From positions 1 through 5,327 of the forward strand of contig DAOVKY010000071.1 in NCBI GenBank assembly GCA_030631525.1: a DNA stretch of 5,327 nucleotides. The letters are read 5' to 3'. The stretch is from a bacterium (GTDB taxonomy: Bacteria; JAHJDO01). A program made the position numbers and the translations under genes. The notes beneath the pieces are model-generated. The model saw only the letters and a list, made by a program, of their open reading frames with translations. It was not told the origin of the DNA and ran no database searches. Below are positions 1-5,327 of this stretch, one piece after another; position 1 is the first letter of the stretch, and each line of letters begins with the position of its first letter.

Positions 1-743
1 GCCATCCTGTTTAATTCGCTGAGAGTTATTATCTGGTCATTAACTATCGCTGCTATACCATCAGAATAAACTAAAGCAGTCTTTGGAATTTTACTTGATG
101 CTTTTTTTACTTCTTCCTTCTTTGTATCCTTAACCTCTACAACCTGCTTCTCATCCAGCTTCTTATTAAGCTCTGCAATAATGGATAAAAGCTTTCTATT
201 GTTACTCTCCAAATCCTCAAGACGTTTTATAATCTCCGCGCCCTTATCCTCTTTTTCTGCTTGCCCTGCACCGAACTTGTTCTGGTGTGGGGCTTCCTCC
301 CTCACTATTTCCTTTTCAGGAAGAGAATGCGCTTTATTATCTATTTTTATAGTTATAAAACTCCCTGTTTTGGTTATTTCATAATTGCATTTTCTATATA
401 GTTTTACCACTATAGCAGATATCAGGCCTCCTTTATATCTTGCTCCTATATCTTTTATGGGATCTTTCTTATAGAATTGATGAAAGGGAATTTTTTTAAC
501 TCTGCCCTCTATAGGATAATCAAACTTAATGACTATCGCTGGCGGTGTATCTTCTGCTTCTTCTGTATATTGAACAGGATGGCTGGTTGTGATAAATATC
601 AACGTCTGAATTCTATATTTCTTTATATCAATCTTTTTAAGTCTTACCGGTTCTGAGTATTCTTCGGCTATTGCACATAAAGATGCGCACACTATTACCA
701 GACACAGACTTAATATTTTTATAAGCTTACTTTTTCTATCCAT
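1..743 (-). CDS. AMIN-like domain plus SurA/PpiC-type periplasmic chaperone (C-terminus beyond window)
   Basis: This open frame begins at ATG 743 and runs off the left edge; 247 codons are visible with no stop. Residues 1-26 are a Sec signal peptide (basic n-region, hydrophobic core near residues 10-23, AIA cleavage site before EEYSEP). Residues about 33-134 look like an AMIN domain: two related beta-rich halves, the second ending YEITKTGSFITIKID. A charged, helical, probably coiled-coil linker follows (about 165-217). Residues 230-247, IAAIVNDQIITLSELNRM, match the start of the SurA N-terminal domain (typically VAVVN-ITLSEL). In the SurA family this precedes parvulin prolyl-isomerase domains that fold outer-membrane proteins in the periplasm; here those would lie outside the window. 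The start overlaps the upstream stop (ATGGATAG) and has no clear Shine-Dalgarno sequence, so translational coupling is likely. The AMIN call rests on pattern only; the SurA call is stronger. Confidence 0.75.
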   Translation of the reverse strand, partial: MDRKSKLIKILSLCLVIVCASLCAIAEEYSEPVRLKKIDIKKYRIQTLIFITTSHPVQYTEEAEDTPPAIVIKFDYPIEGRVKKIPFHQFYKKDPIKDIGARYKGGLISAIVVKLYRKCNYEITKTGSFITIKIDNKAHSLPEKEIVREEAPHQNKFGAGQAEKEDKGAEIIKRLEDLESNNRKLLSIIAELNKKLDEKQVVEVKDTKKEEVKKASSKIPKTALVYSDGIAAIVNDQIITLSELNRM

Positions 744-1656
744 TTAGATATGTAACCAGGTCTTTTATGATATTAAAGGGAAAAAGGAGCACTTTCCCTA
801 ACAGAAATTCTGTTTTTGCTCTCTTTTTTCTTAGTTCCCGCACTTTTTCTGTTTTCCTGTTTCTTGTTTTTTGCTTTATCAGTTTTTTCTTTGCCTTTGC
901 TGAATATTTTAATGCCTCTTTGTTTGTTGAATCTATCATCAGCACCTTGTTATATTCCGCCACTGCCTTTGCGTATTCATTTTGTTTATAGAATTTCTTA
1001 GCTATTTCAAGAGTATCCCATATCTCCCTGCTTGGATTTTTTGAACCTGTTGTCTGCTCATTTTGACTCACACTGCTGGATACTTTTGCTTCAAGAGCTG
1101 CTTTTGCTTCTATTAACTTATCCAGTTTAGCTTGAAGACTTCTCTTTTCTGCCTTCTCTGCTTCTAACCATTTTTCTAGATTAACCTGACTTTTTTCACT
1201 CAGCTCACATTTGGTTTTATATCCTTCTTTTTCCTGCTCGGATTTCCCCAGACCTATCTTCAAATCGGTTATTTCCTTATCTCTATTTCTCAATAAATTA
1301 TACTTTTCTGCTTTCTCTGCATCCAATAATTTATCCAGGTTATTTGACTCTTTAGCACATTTATCCAACTCTTCAGTACTCCTATCCAATTGTTTTATAT
1401 ATTTCTCTTCCTCTTTTTCCCATCTTTCGATACTACTTCCCAATTCCTTTTCTAAACTTTTTATTTTTTTGTCTCTTTCTTCTATTTTTTGTTGTTCTAT
1501 TTCTTTTTCAAATATCATGTTCCCTATATTTTCTCTTAAAGCCGCATTTTCTTTTCTCTCTGTCATAATAAAGTTTACCGCAAACAAAGCAGAGACCAGA
1601 GAAATTACAAGAACAGCTATAAACAAGCCTAAAAAAACTTTAGATAAATTCTGCAT
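736..1656 (-). CDS. Membrane-anchored coiled-coil protein with a TPR-like repeat
   Basis: This gene encodes 306 residues and I recognise no named family. Residues about 6-30 form one hydrophobic transmembrane or uncleaved signal-anchor segment. Residues about 32-190 are highly charged, K/E-rich and heptad-like, so a long coiled coil is expected. That region contains an internal duplication: a unit starting RDKKIKSLEKELG (about 61) recurs as RDKEITDLKIGLG (about 125), and LDKLLDAEKAEK (107-118) recurs as LEKWLEAEKAEK (160-171). Residues about 217-250 fit one tetratricopeptide repeat (AKKFYKQNEYAKAVAEYNKV, then DSTNKEAL). A very basic stretch (about 254-282) and a hydrophobic C-terminal tail (284-306) follow. 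ATG 1656 has a strong Shine-Dalgarno sequence 8 nt upstream, and the stop overlaps the start of the SurA-like gene, indicating an operon. An envelope scaffold or adaptor role acting with the chaperone is inference from context. Confidence 0.8.
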   Translation of the reverse strand: MQNLSKVFLGLFIAVLVISLVSALFAVNFIMTERKENAALRENIGNMIFEKEIEQQKIEERDKKIKSLEKELGSSIERWEKEEEKYIKQLDRSTEELDKCAKESNNLDKLLDAEKAEKYNLLRNRDKEITDLKIGLGKSEQEKEGYKTKCELSEKSQVNLEKWLEAEKAEKRSLQAKLDKLIEAKAALEAKVSSSVSQNEQTTGSKNPSREIWDTLEIAKKFYKQNEYAKAVAEYNKVLMIDSTNKEALKYSAKAKKKLIKQKTRNRKTEKVRELRKKRAKTEFLLGKVLLFPFNIIKDLVTYLNG

Positions 1657-1664
1657 CTTCGTTT

Positions 1665-1672
1665 ACCTCCTT
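1665..1672 (-). promoter_or_regulatory. Strong Shine-Dalgarno sequence of the coiled-coil gene
   Basis: On the minus strand the sequence reads AAGGAGGT, followed by an 8-nt spacer (AAACGAAG) and ATG 1656. This is a near-perfect anti-16S match and fixes the start of the coiled-coil gene. It is the strongest ribosome-binding site of the gene starts in the window and contrasts with the absent one at the coupled downstream gene. Confidence 0.85.
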
Positions 1673-1691
1673 CACTGATATTTTGCGTACG

Positions 1692-1728
1692 ACCGTTACA
1701 TTTTCAACTCATTAACGGTATTTAACGT
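1692..1728. repeat. TAACGG/TAACGT box cluster with inverted repeat
   Basis: ACCGTTA (1692-1698) and TAACGGT (1713-1719) form a perfect 7-bp inverted repeat around 14 nt. A third related box, TAACGT (1723-1728), follows exactly 10 bp after the second (TAACGG at 1713-1718) in the same orientation. In the predicted minus-strand transcript these lie in the leader, so the inverted repeat could be an RNA stem-loop or a DNA-binding site. Confidence 0.35.
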
Positions 1729-1752
1729 GATCGCCTGCACACTTTAGGCTTT

Positions 1753-1781
1753 AAAATACAGATTATAGTTATATTTGTCAA
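1753..1781 (-). promoter_or_regulatory. Sigma70-type promoter for the coiled-coil/SurA-like operon
   Basis: On the minus strand a perfect -35 box TTGACA (1781-1776) is followed by a 17-bp spacer and a TATTTT -10 box (1758-1753). Transcription would start near 1746, giving a leader of about 90 nt before ATG 1656. That leader includes an inverted repeat and the strong ribosome-binding site. One arm of a 10-bp inverted repeat (1762-1771) sits in the spacer, a position where a bound repressor would block RNA polymerase. Confidence 0.55.
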
Positions 1782-1832
1782 GCAAAAAACTAGTCTTTAG
1801 TCTGTTCAAATAGAAAGGGTTGTAACTATAAT
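1775..1832 (+). promoter_or_regulatory. Candidate promoter region for the XRE-comEC-PLD operon
   Basis: Two alternatives are visible. The first has TTGTCA (1775-1780) as -35, a 17-bp spacer and a poor TAGTCT -10 (1798-1803); it would give a leader of about 30 nt, and its -35 overlaps the minus-strand TTGACA. The second uses a consensus TATAAT (1827-1832) as -10 with only poor -35 matches near 1803-1809; it would start transcription within a few bases of ATG 1842, leaving an almost leaderless message. Which is used cannot be decided from sequence. Confidence 0.35.
1791..1803 (+). repeat. Short TAGTCT direct repeat upstream of the XRE gene
   Basis: TAGTCT occurs at 1791-1796 and again at 1798-1803, a 7-bp period. 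The second copy coincides with the possible -10 box of the plus-strand promoter. It is too short to exclude chance. Confidence 0.25.
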
Positions 1833-1838
1833 GAGGGG
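1833..1838 (+). promoter_or_regulatory. Ribosome-binding site of the XRE regulator gene
   Basis: GAGGGG lies directly before ATG 1842. If GAGG is the pairing core the spacer is 5 nt, which is short but workable. No upstream in-frame ATG, GTG or TTG competes, so the start is reasonably fixed. Initiation from the neighbouring TATAAT would remove most of this site from the message. Confidence 0.5.
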
Positions 1839-1841
1839 GAT

Positions 1842-2234
1842 ATGGGGAACTTAAGAAAACTGTTTGGACAGAGATTAAAAAGTATAAGATTAGCTAAAGG
1901 ACTGACACAGGAAGAACTGGCAGAAAAAGCAGGATTGCATGCTACTTATATCGGAATAATAGAAAGAGGTAAACAGGGTGCTTCTCTGGATACTATAGAA
2001 AAGCTTGCAACAGCTCTTGATGTTAAGGAAGAGAAATTTTTCTCTTTTATTTCACGGAAATATCCGATTGAGGAAAAAGAGGGACTAATTATCAATCTTG
2101 AGAATACCTTGAGAAAACAAAAAACCGAAGATATTAAGAAGGTATTACAAATCTGCAAGATTGTTCTTTCAGGAAAAGAATCGAATTCAATTCCCATGGT
2201 TGCCGATAAAAGAGCTAAATATGGGAAGAGATAA
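1842..2234 (+). CDS. XRE-family helix-turn-helix transcriptional regulator
   Basis: The product has 130 residues. Residues about 4-67 form a classical HTH_3 (Cro/C1-type) domain: FGQRLKSIRLAKGLTQEELA, a turn at EKAGLH, a recognition helix around HATYIGIIERG (33-43), then SLDTIEKLATALDVKEEKFF. The rest (about 70-130) is a charged tail, partly helical (LENTLRKQKTEDIKKVLQI), with no recognisable ligand-binding or protease domain; it may mediate dimerisation. The family binds operator DNA, often repressing its own operon. The gene is the first of a plus-strand run with comEC 48 bp downstream and sits beside a divergent promoter region with a paired inverted repeat. Autoregulation and control of the DNA-uptake genes are therefore plausible, but the actual target is inferred from position. 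Confidence 0.9.
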   Translation: MGNLRKLFGQRLKSIRLAKGLTQEELAEKAGLHATYIGIIERGKQGASLDTIEKLATALDVKEEKFFSFISRKYPIEEKEGLIINLENTLRKQKTEDIKKVLQICKIVLSGKESNSIPMVADKRAKYGKR

Positions 2235-2249
2235 GGGGTTTTATTCTTG

Positions 2250-2264
2250 TCAAAGAGACTTTGA
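2250..2264 (+). terminator. Weak stem-loop between the XRE gene and comEC (possible attenuator)
   Basis: TCAAAG-AGA-CTTTGA forms a perfect 6-bp stem with a 3-nt loop, followed by AT-rich sequence without a clean T run. The stem is weak, so it is more likely a partial attenuator, a processing site or chance than a real terminator; read-through into comEC is expected. Confidence 0.2.
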
Positions 2265-2282
2265 TTTATTATAAAGTTCTTT

Positions 2283-4538
2283 GTGAAAAGCCAAACTAGT
2301 CCCATTATATACATCACTCTCCTATTTATTACAGGCATATTGCTTGAGACATATCTACATATTCCTCTATTCTATAAAGCAATATGTGTCCTTTTCCTTC
2401 TACCAGCAGGAATAATCTGTCTTAGAAAGAAAAGAATTTCCAATGCTCTTGGAATAATTCTTCTTTACTGCTTAATGCTCCCAATAAGCATGATGTATAC
2501 TGAAATCTACTCTTCCTTTCATAAACCAAATCTCCGGGGTAGAGACGTTGCAATGCAACGTCTCTACCTTACCGACATTCAAATTAGAGGCATAATAATA
2601 AAAGCCCCTGTAAGCCGAAGATTTTATACAAATATTGTTATATCTCCTGAGCAAATTAAGGGGTTACAAACCCCTAGAGGATTAATTCTTGTTAGAGTAA
2701 GCTCTTGCAATCTTAATTTTAAATACGGTGATAAAGTTCTGGTGTTTGGAAAACTTTCTCAGCCCTACTGGTCGGGGAATATAGGAACATTTAACTATAA
2801 AAAGTATCTGGAACGGCATCATATATATGGAGTAATGAAGATAAAAGATGCAGAGAATATAAAAATTGTCGCCAGGAATGAGGGGAATTTTATTATTGGC
2901 AAAGCGCTTACTTTAAAGAACATGATAAAAATGATCAATAAACGAAGTTTGCCGGATCCTCAGTCTGCAATGCTGAACGGGATTCTGCTAGGCATGCGGG
3001 AGGATATACCAAAACAGATTTTTGATATGTTCAGAAAGAGCGGCATAGTACATATTCTTGCAGTGTCAGGTCTTCATGTTGGCCTGATTCTTCTTATGTT
3101 CTGGGGATTTCTAAAGTTATGCAGAATTCCAAAAAAGATTGCTGCACTTGTCCTGATATTGGTGGTTATATTGTATTGCATGGTTACAGGTATGCGGGAT
3201 CCGATATTCCGTACAACTATAATGGCTTTAGCAGTATTGACGGCTATTATAATTGATAGGGAACAGAATCTTTATATCAGCATGTCATTAGCATGTCTTG
3301 TACTTTTATTTATCAATCCATACAGCTTATTTAATGCCGGTTTTCAGCTCTCTTTTATAGCTACGTTAGGAATTATTTGTATTGCTCCCATACTGAAAGA
3401 GGTAATACCTCTTGAGAGAATTAAATTAAAGCCGCGTTTTTTATTTACTGCCTTTGCAGTGTCTCTGGCAGCCCAGATAAGCGTTATGCCAATAGTTGCA
3501 TATCACTTTAACTACCTGTCCCTATGGAGCGTTTTCACTAATATCGTAATACTTCCGATTGTTGCCTGCACATTGGCGCTTGGATTGCTCGCATCTGTAT
3601 TTGGAATACTATGGATTAAACTTGCCTATATCTTCAGTATGCCGAATTGTATCCTGCTGACAATACTATTAAGATTAATAGAATTTTTCTCATCAATAAA
3701 CTTCATGTATCTGGAGGTGCAAAAGCCATACATTACAGATATCATTGGATATTACACATTAATCGTGTTTTCCTTATATGCGCTTTATAACAGCATGAAA
3801 AACAGGAAGGCATTATGTATCTTCGCACTTATTCTGGTAATTCTATTTTTATCTCCAAGAATAAAGAGCAGTTCTATTGAAATTATTTTCCCGCATTCTC
3901 CGGATGGAGATGTAGTACTTATAAAGCTTCCCTGTGGATGGAATCAAAACAAAATCATGCTTATAACTAGTGACAGCAATAAATTTAATAATATTGAAAA
4001 AGTAATTCAGCCGCTTCTATGGGCAAAACATATCTCAAAGATTGACTATCTGTTCCTGAATAGAGTAAGCAATGATCATCTAGGCACAGTTGTTGATCTA
4101 TCAAAGAATTTTGATATTAAACAAGTTCTGGATATTGCGCAGTCCCAAAACTCGTTTACATACAAGAACTTCCTCAACTTTATCAAAGATGCCGGACTTG
4201 CATATAGAAATATCAAACATGAAGAATCCGTTCTCATCCCGATATCCATCGGGACTGGAATTAGTTGTAGGATATATAACAGTAATCTTGCGCTTCGCAT
4301 TATGCCTAGCAACATAGAGCTTTTAATCACACCTGATTGCATACATACAATCAGCCTTAACGGTAGAAAAATTGTAATTAGACAAATAGCATCTCAAAAG
4401 TTTTCAAAACACAAGTCCCATATTATAAAAAAACATATGGATGATAAAGATATCTATTCTACAGACACACATGGAACAATCTCAATAAAAGTAAGGAATA
4501 ATAGGGTCAAGATGCTATGTTCAAAAAAATCCAGCTAA
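2283..4538 (+). CDS. comEC: ComEC/Rec2-type DNA-uptake channel with degenerate metallo-beta-lactamase domain
   Basis: The 751-residue product is of normal length for ComEC, which carries single-stranded DNA across the inner membrane during transformation. Hydrophobic segments cover about 8-75. A DUF4131/OB-fold region follows (about 95-195, with the family signature GNIGTFNYKKYLERHHIYG). The polytopic Competence domain (about 225-525) is diagnosed by HILAVSGLHVGLIL (257-270), MRDPIFRTT (304-312) and NPYSLFNAGFQLSFIATLGI (344-363). Residues about 531-748 align in layout with the metallo-beta-lactamase domain, but its motifs are eroded: the expected DVGQGD is FPHSPDGD, THPxxDH is NRVSNDH (only Asp598-His599 remain), and the HHGS motif is not visible. 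The nuclease activity proposed for this domain is therefore probably lost. The GTG start lacks a clear Shine-Dalgarno sequence; an in-frame stop at 2262 limits extension, and later ATGs would delete membrane segments. The gene overlaps the downstream PLD gene. Confidence 0.93.
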   Translation: MKSQTSPIIYITLLFITGILLETYLHIPLFYKAICVLFLLPAGIICLRKKRISNALGIILLYCLMLPISMMYTEIYSSFHKPNLRGRDVAMQRLYLTDIQIRGIIIKAPVSRRFYTNIVISPEQIKGLQTPRGLILVRVSSCNLNFKYGDKVLVFGKLSQPYWSGNIGTFNYKKYLERHHIYGVMKIKDAENIKIVARNEGNFIIGKALTLKNMIKMINKRSLPDPQSAMLNGILLGMREDIPKQIFDMFRKSGIVHILAVSGLHVGLILLMFWGFLKLCRIPKKIAALVLILVVILYCMVTGMRDPIFRTTIMALAVLTAIIIDREQNLYISMSLACLVLLFINPYSLFNAGFQLSFIATLGIICIAPILKEVIPLERIKLKPRFLFTAFAVSLAAQISVMPIVAYHFNYLSLWSVFTNIVILPIVACTLALGLLASVFGILWIKLAYIFSMPNCILLTILLRLIEFFSSINFMYLEVQKPYITDIIGYYTLIVFSLYALYNSMKNRKALCIFALILVILFLSPRIKSSSIEIIFPHSPDGDVVLIKLPCGWNQNKIMLITSDSNKFNNIEKVIQPLLWAKHISKIDYLFLNRVSNDHLGTVVDLSKNFDIKQVLDIAQSQNSFTYKNFLNFIKDAGLAYRNIKHEESVLIPISIGTGISCRIYNSNLALRIMPSNIELLITPDCIHTISLNGRKIVIRQIASQKFSKHKSHIIKKHMDDKDIYSTDTHGTISIKVRNNRVKMLCSKKSS
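2538..2568. repeat. 31-bp perfect palindrome inside comEC
   Basis: GGTAGAGACGTTGCA (2538-2552) and its exact reverse complement (2554-2568) surround a single central A. The frame stays open, encoding G86 to about L96, just before the first strand of the DUF4131/OB domain. Two 15-bp arms do not arise by chance in coding DNA. The GTAGAGACG-CGTCTCTAC ends look like a class of short dispersed palindromes that I recall from several bacterial groups; that link is from memory. It is probably a small mobile or REP-like palindrome inserted in frame. Confidence 0.85.
2659..2675. repeat. Second inverted repeat in comEC (7-bp arms)
   Basis: AGGGGTT (2659-2665) and AACCCCT (2669-2675) flank ACA. The element lies 90 bp after the 31-bp palindrome and encodes about K126 to P131, a predicted loop between beta strands of the OB-like domain. 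The GC-rich arms stand out against AT-rich surroundings, which suggests a small inserted palindrome, although chance is possible at this length. Confidence 0.5.
4237..4254. repeat. Third inverted repeat in comEC (7-bp arms)
   Basis: TCCCGAT (4237-4243) and ATCGGGA (4248-4254) flank ATCC. The element is in frame and encodes part of VLIPISIGTG (650-659) in the degenerate metallo-beta-lactamase domain. It is short and GC-rich relative to its surroundings, like the other two. Confidence 0.45.
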
Positions 4539-5327
4539 TAATCTTAATAGGTGTGCTTTTAAGCTTTATCCCCTGTCATAAATACACTAAATGTGATAAT
4601 GCTGAATGTCTTTCACTCAAAGATTATGATTCTATTTCCGTATATTTCGGCCCAAAAGCGAATCTAAGTGAGCAGTTAATAAAATTGATAAATCTATCTG
4701 AGAAAAATATCTATGGCGCATTCTATAGTCTAGAACTCATTAAGGTTGCTTCTGCTTTGATAGATGCGAAAAACAGAGGCGTAAATGTGCACTTAGTAAT
4801 GGATAAAGGAAGAATAAATAGTTTCAGATCTCAATATGCTCAATTGAGAAAATATATTAGTATAAAGGCTACAAGACAGCCAAGAGGCCTTATGCATAAT
4901 AAATTTTGTGTATTTGATAATAAAGTTATATGGACAGGGTCTTATAACCCTACTTATAATGGCACATACTACAATAACAATAATGTAGTTGTTATAAATT
5001 CAGAGGCGCTGGCAAAAGATTTTATAAATGAATTTCACGGAATTTCCGGCTCTTTGGATTATAAAGACCACAGACGACAGATCGCAGACGACGAAATAGT
5101 GGCCTTTTTCTCAAAAAAGGATAATTGCAAACAGAAGATAATTCAGCTGCTGAATAGCGCTGAGAAAAGTATCTGTTTCGCAAGTTTTATTTTTACAGAT
5201 AGAGACATAGCAAAGGTTATTATATCCAAACATAATAAAGGCATAAAAATAACAGGTGTGATGGAAAAAGGCATGGATAGTTTTTGGAACATGTTCAGCT
5301 TTTTCCGTCATGTAGGCATTGATGTGA
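4517..5327 (+). CDS. Exported phospholipase D-superfamily protein, probable nuclease (C-terminus beyond window)
   Basis: This frame opens at ATG 4517, inside the comEC end (22-bp overlap), and stays open for 270 codons to the window edge. An AGGG about 10 nt upstream is a weak ribosome-binding site. Residues about 4-19 form a hydrophobic export signal or membrane anchor; Cys20 follows but the preceding FIP is not a good lipobox. The first PLD domain covers about 37-170, with a complete HKD motif: His127, Lys129 and Asp134 in MHNKFCVFD, then GSYN (141-144). A second PLD-like domain begins near 190 (AFFSKKDNCKQKIIQLLNSAEKSI) and is cut by the window edge before its HKD. The superfamily includes phospholipases and metal-independent nucleases (Nuc; NucT of Helicobacter, implicated in DNA uptake). 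Overlap with comEC favours a nuclease acting outside the inner membrane on incoming DNA; this is inference, and lipid hydrolysis is not excluded. Confidence 0.85.
   Translation, partial: MFKKIQLIILIGVLLSFIPCHKYTKCDNAECLSLKDYDSISVYFGPKANLSEQLIKLINLSEKNIYGAFYSLELIKVASALIDAKNRGVNVHLVMDKGRINSFRSQYAQLRKYISIKATRQPRGLMHNKFCVFDNKVIWTGSYNPTYNGTYYNNNNVVVINSEALAKDFINEFHGISGSLDYKDHRRQIADDEIVAFFSKKDNCKQKIIQLLNSAEKSICFASFIFTDRDIAKVIISKHNKGIKITGVMEKGMDSFWNMFSFFRHVGIDV
5071..5092 (+). repeat. CAGACGAC short direct repeat in the PLD gene
   Basis: CAGACGAC occurs at 5071-5078 and 5085-5092, joined by AGATCG, within a C/G-richer patch that differs from its AT-rich surroundings. It encodes part of DHRRQIADDE, the linker between the two PLD domains. 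It may be a remnant of a small tandem repeat inserted into a permissive linker. Confidence 0.4.

Larger units (their letters stand above)
1762..1832. repeat. Perfect 10-bp inverted repeat bracketing the divergent promoters (candidate operator pair)
   Basis: ATTATAGTTA (1762-1771) and its exact reverse complement TAACTATAAT (1823-1832) are separated by 51 bp. The left arm lies in the spacer of the minus-strand promoter; the right arm contains the TATAAT just before the XRE gene. The symmetric placement next to a gene for a DNA-binding regulator suggests operator half-sites for autoregulation of both arms. The AT-rich composition means chance, or shared promoter-like sequence, is also possible. 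Confidence 0.4.

Noticed and set aside
181..384. 67-residue plus-strand open frame
   Set aside because: It is antisense to the linker of the SurA-like gene, with no ribosome-binding site and no recognisable motif.
1211..1678. 155-residue plus-strand open frame
   Set aside because: It is antisense to the coiled-coil gene, rich in Ser/Phe/Leu as expected from a shadow of Lys/Glu codons, and has no ribosome-binding site or family signature.
1946..2338. 130-residue minus-strand open frame
   Set aside because: It lies antisense across the XRE gene and the start of comEC, both of which have clear family motifs; no independent coding evidence.
2538..2675. CRISPR array or intact insertion sequence at the comEC palindromes
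   Set aside because: The palindromes differ in sequence, there are no regularly spaced direct repeats, and no transposase is encoded; they lie within an uninterrupted ComEC frame.
4076..4342. Open frames on both strands inside the 3' part of comEC
   Set aside because: The ComEC frame is continuous and conserved in layout through this region; these are shadows.
4550..4579. Lipoprotein signal (lipobox) ending at Cys20 of the PLD protein
   Set aside because: The residues before the cysteine are S-F-I-P; proline at -1 and isoleucine at -2 do not fit the usual lipobox, so only an export signal or anchor is claimed.

Overview
The window is AT-rich (very roughly 35-40% G+C by eye) and tightly packed with bacterial protein-coding genes. 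A Sec-exported SurA-type chaperone/prolyl isomerase points to a cell with an outer membrane. The mix of an AMIN-SurA protein, an unusual ComEC and short dispersed-looking palindromes resembles uncultured candidate phyla such as Omnitrophota or Desantisbacteria. That placement is an impression and not a firm assignment.

Left arm, minus strand (1-1656): two genes form a translationally coupled pair. The first transcribed (1656 to 736) encodes a membrane-anchored coiled-coil protein with one TPR-like repeat. The second (743 to beyond position 1) overlaps it by 8 bp (ATGGATAG) and encodes a signal peptide, an AMIN-like domain, a coiled-coil linker and the first residues of a SurA/PpiC-type domain. 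It runs off the left edge.

Centre (1657-1841): a 185-bp divergent intergenic region. It holds a good minus-strand sigma70-like promoter, a weaker plus-strand one, a perfect 10-bp inverted repeat (one arm in each promoter zone) and a cluster of TAACGG/T boxes. It is a likely control region for both arms.

Right arm, plus strand (1842-5327): a small XRE-family HTH regulator, then comEC (the inner-membrane channel for DNA uptake), then a gene overlapping comEC by 22 bp that encodes an exported phospholipase D-superfamily protein with an intact HKD motif; it runs off the right edge. The ComEC C-terminal metallo-beta-lactamase domain has lost most metal-binding motifs, while the overlapping gene supplies another nuclease-type active site. 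H. pylori NucT is a precedent for a PLD-family nuclease in DNA uptake, so this arm may be a regulated DNA-uptake operon in which strand-processing activity has moved to a separate exported protein. This is the most interesting hypothesis in the window.

comEC also carries three short perfect inverted repeats inside the reading frame, the largest with two 15-bp arms, suggesting that small palindromic elements have been tolerated within the gene. No rRNA, tRNA, CRISPR array or intact insertion sequence was seen.
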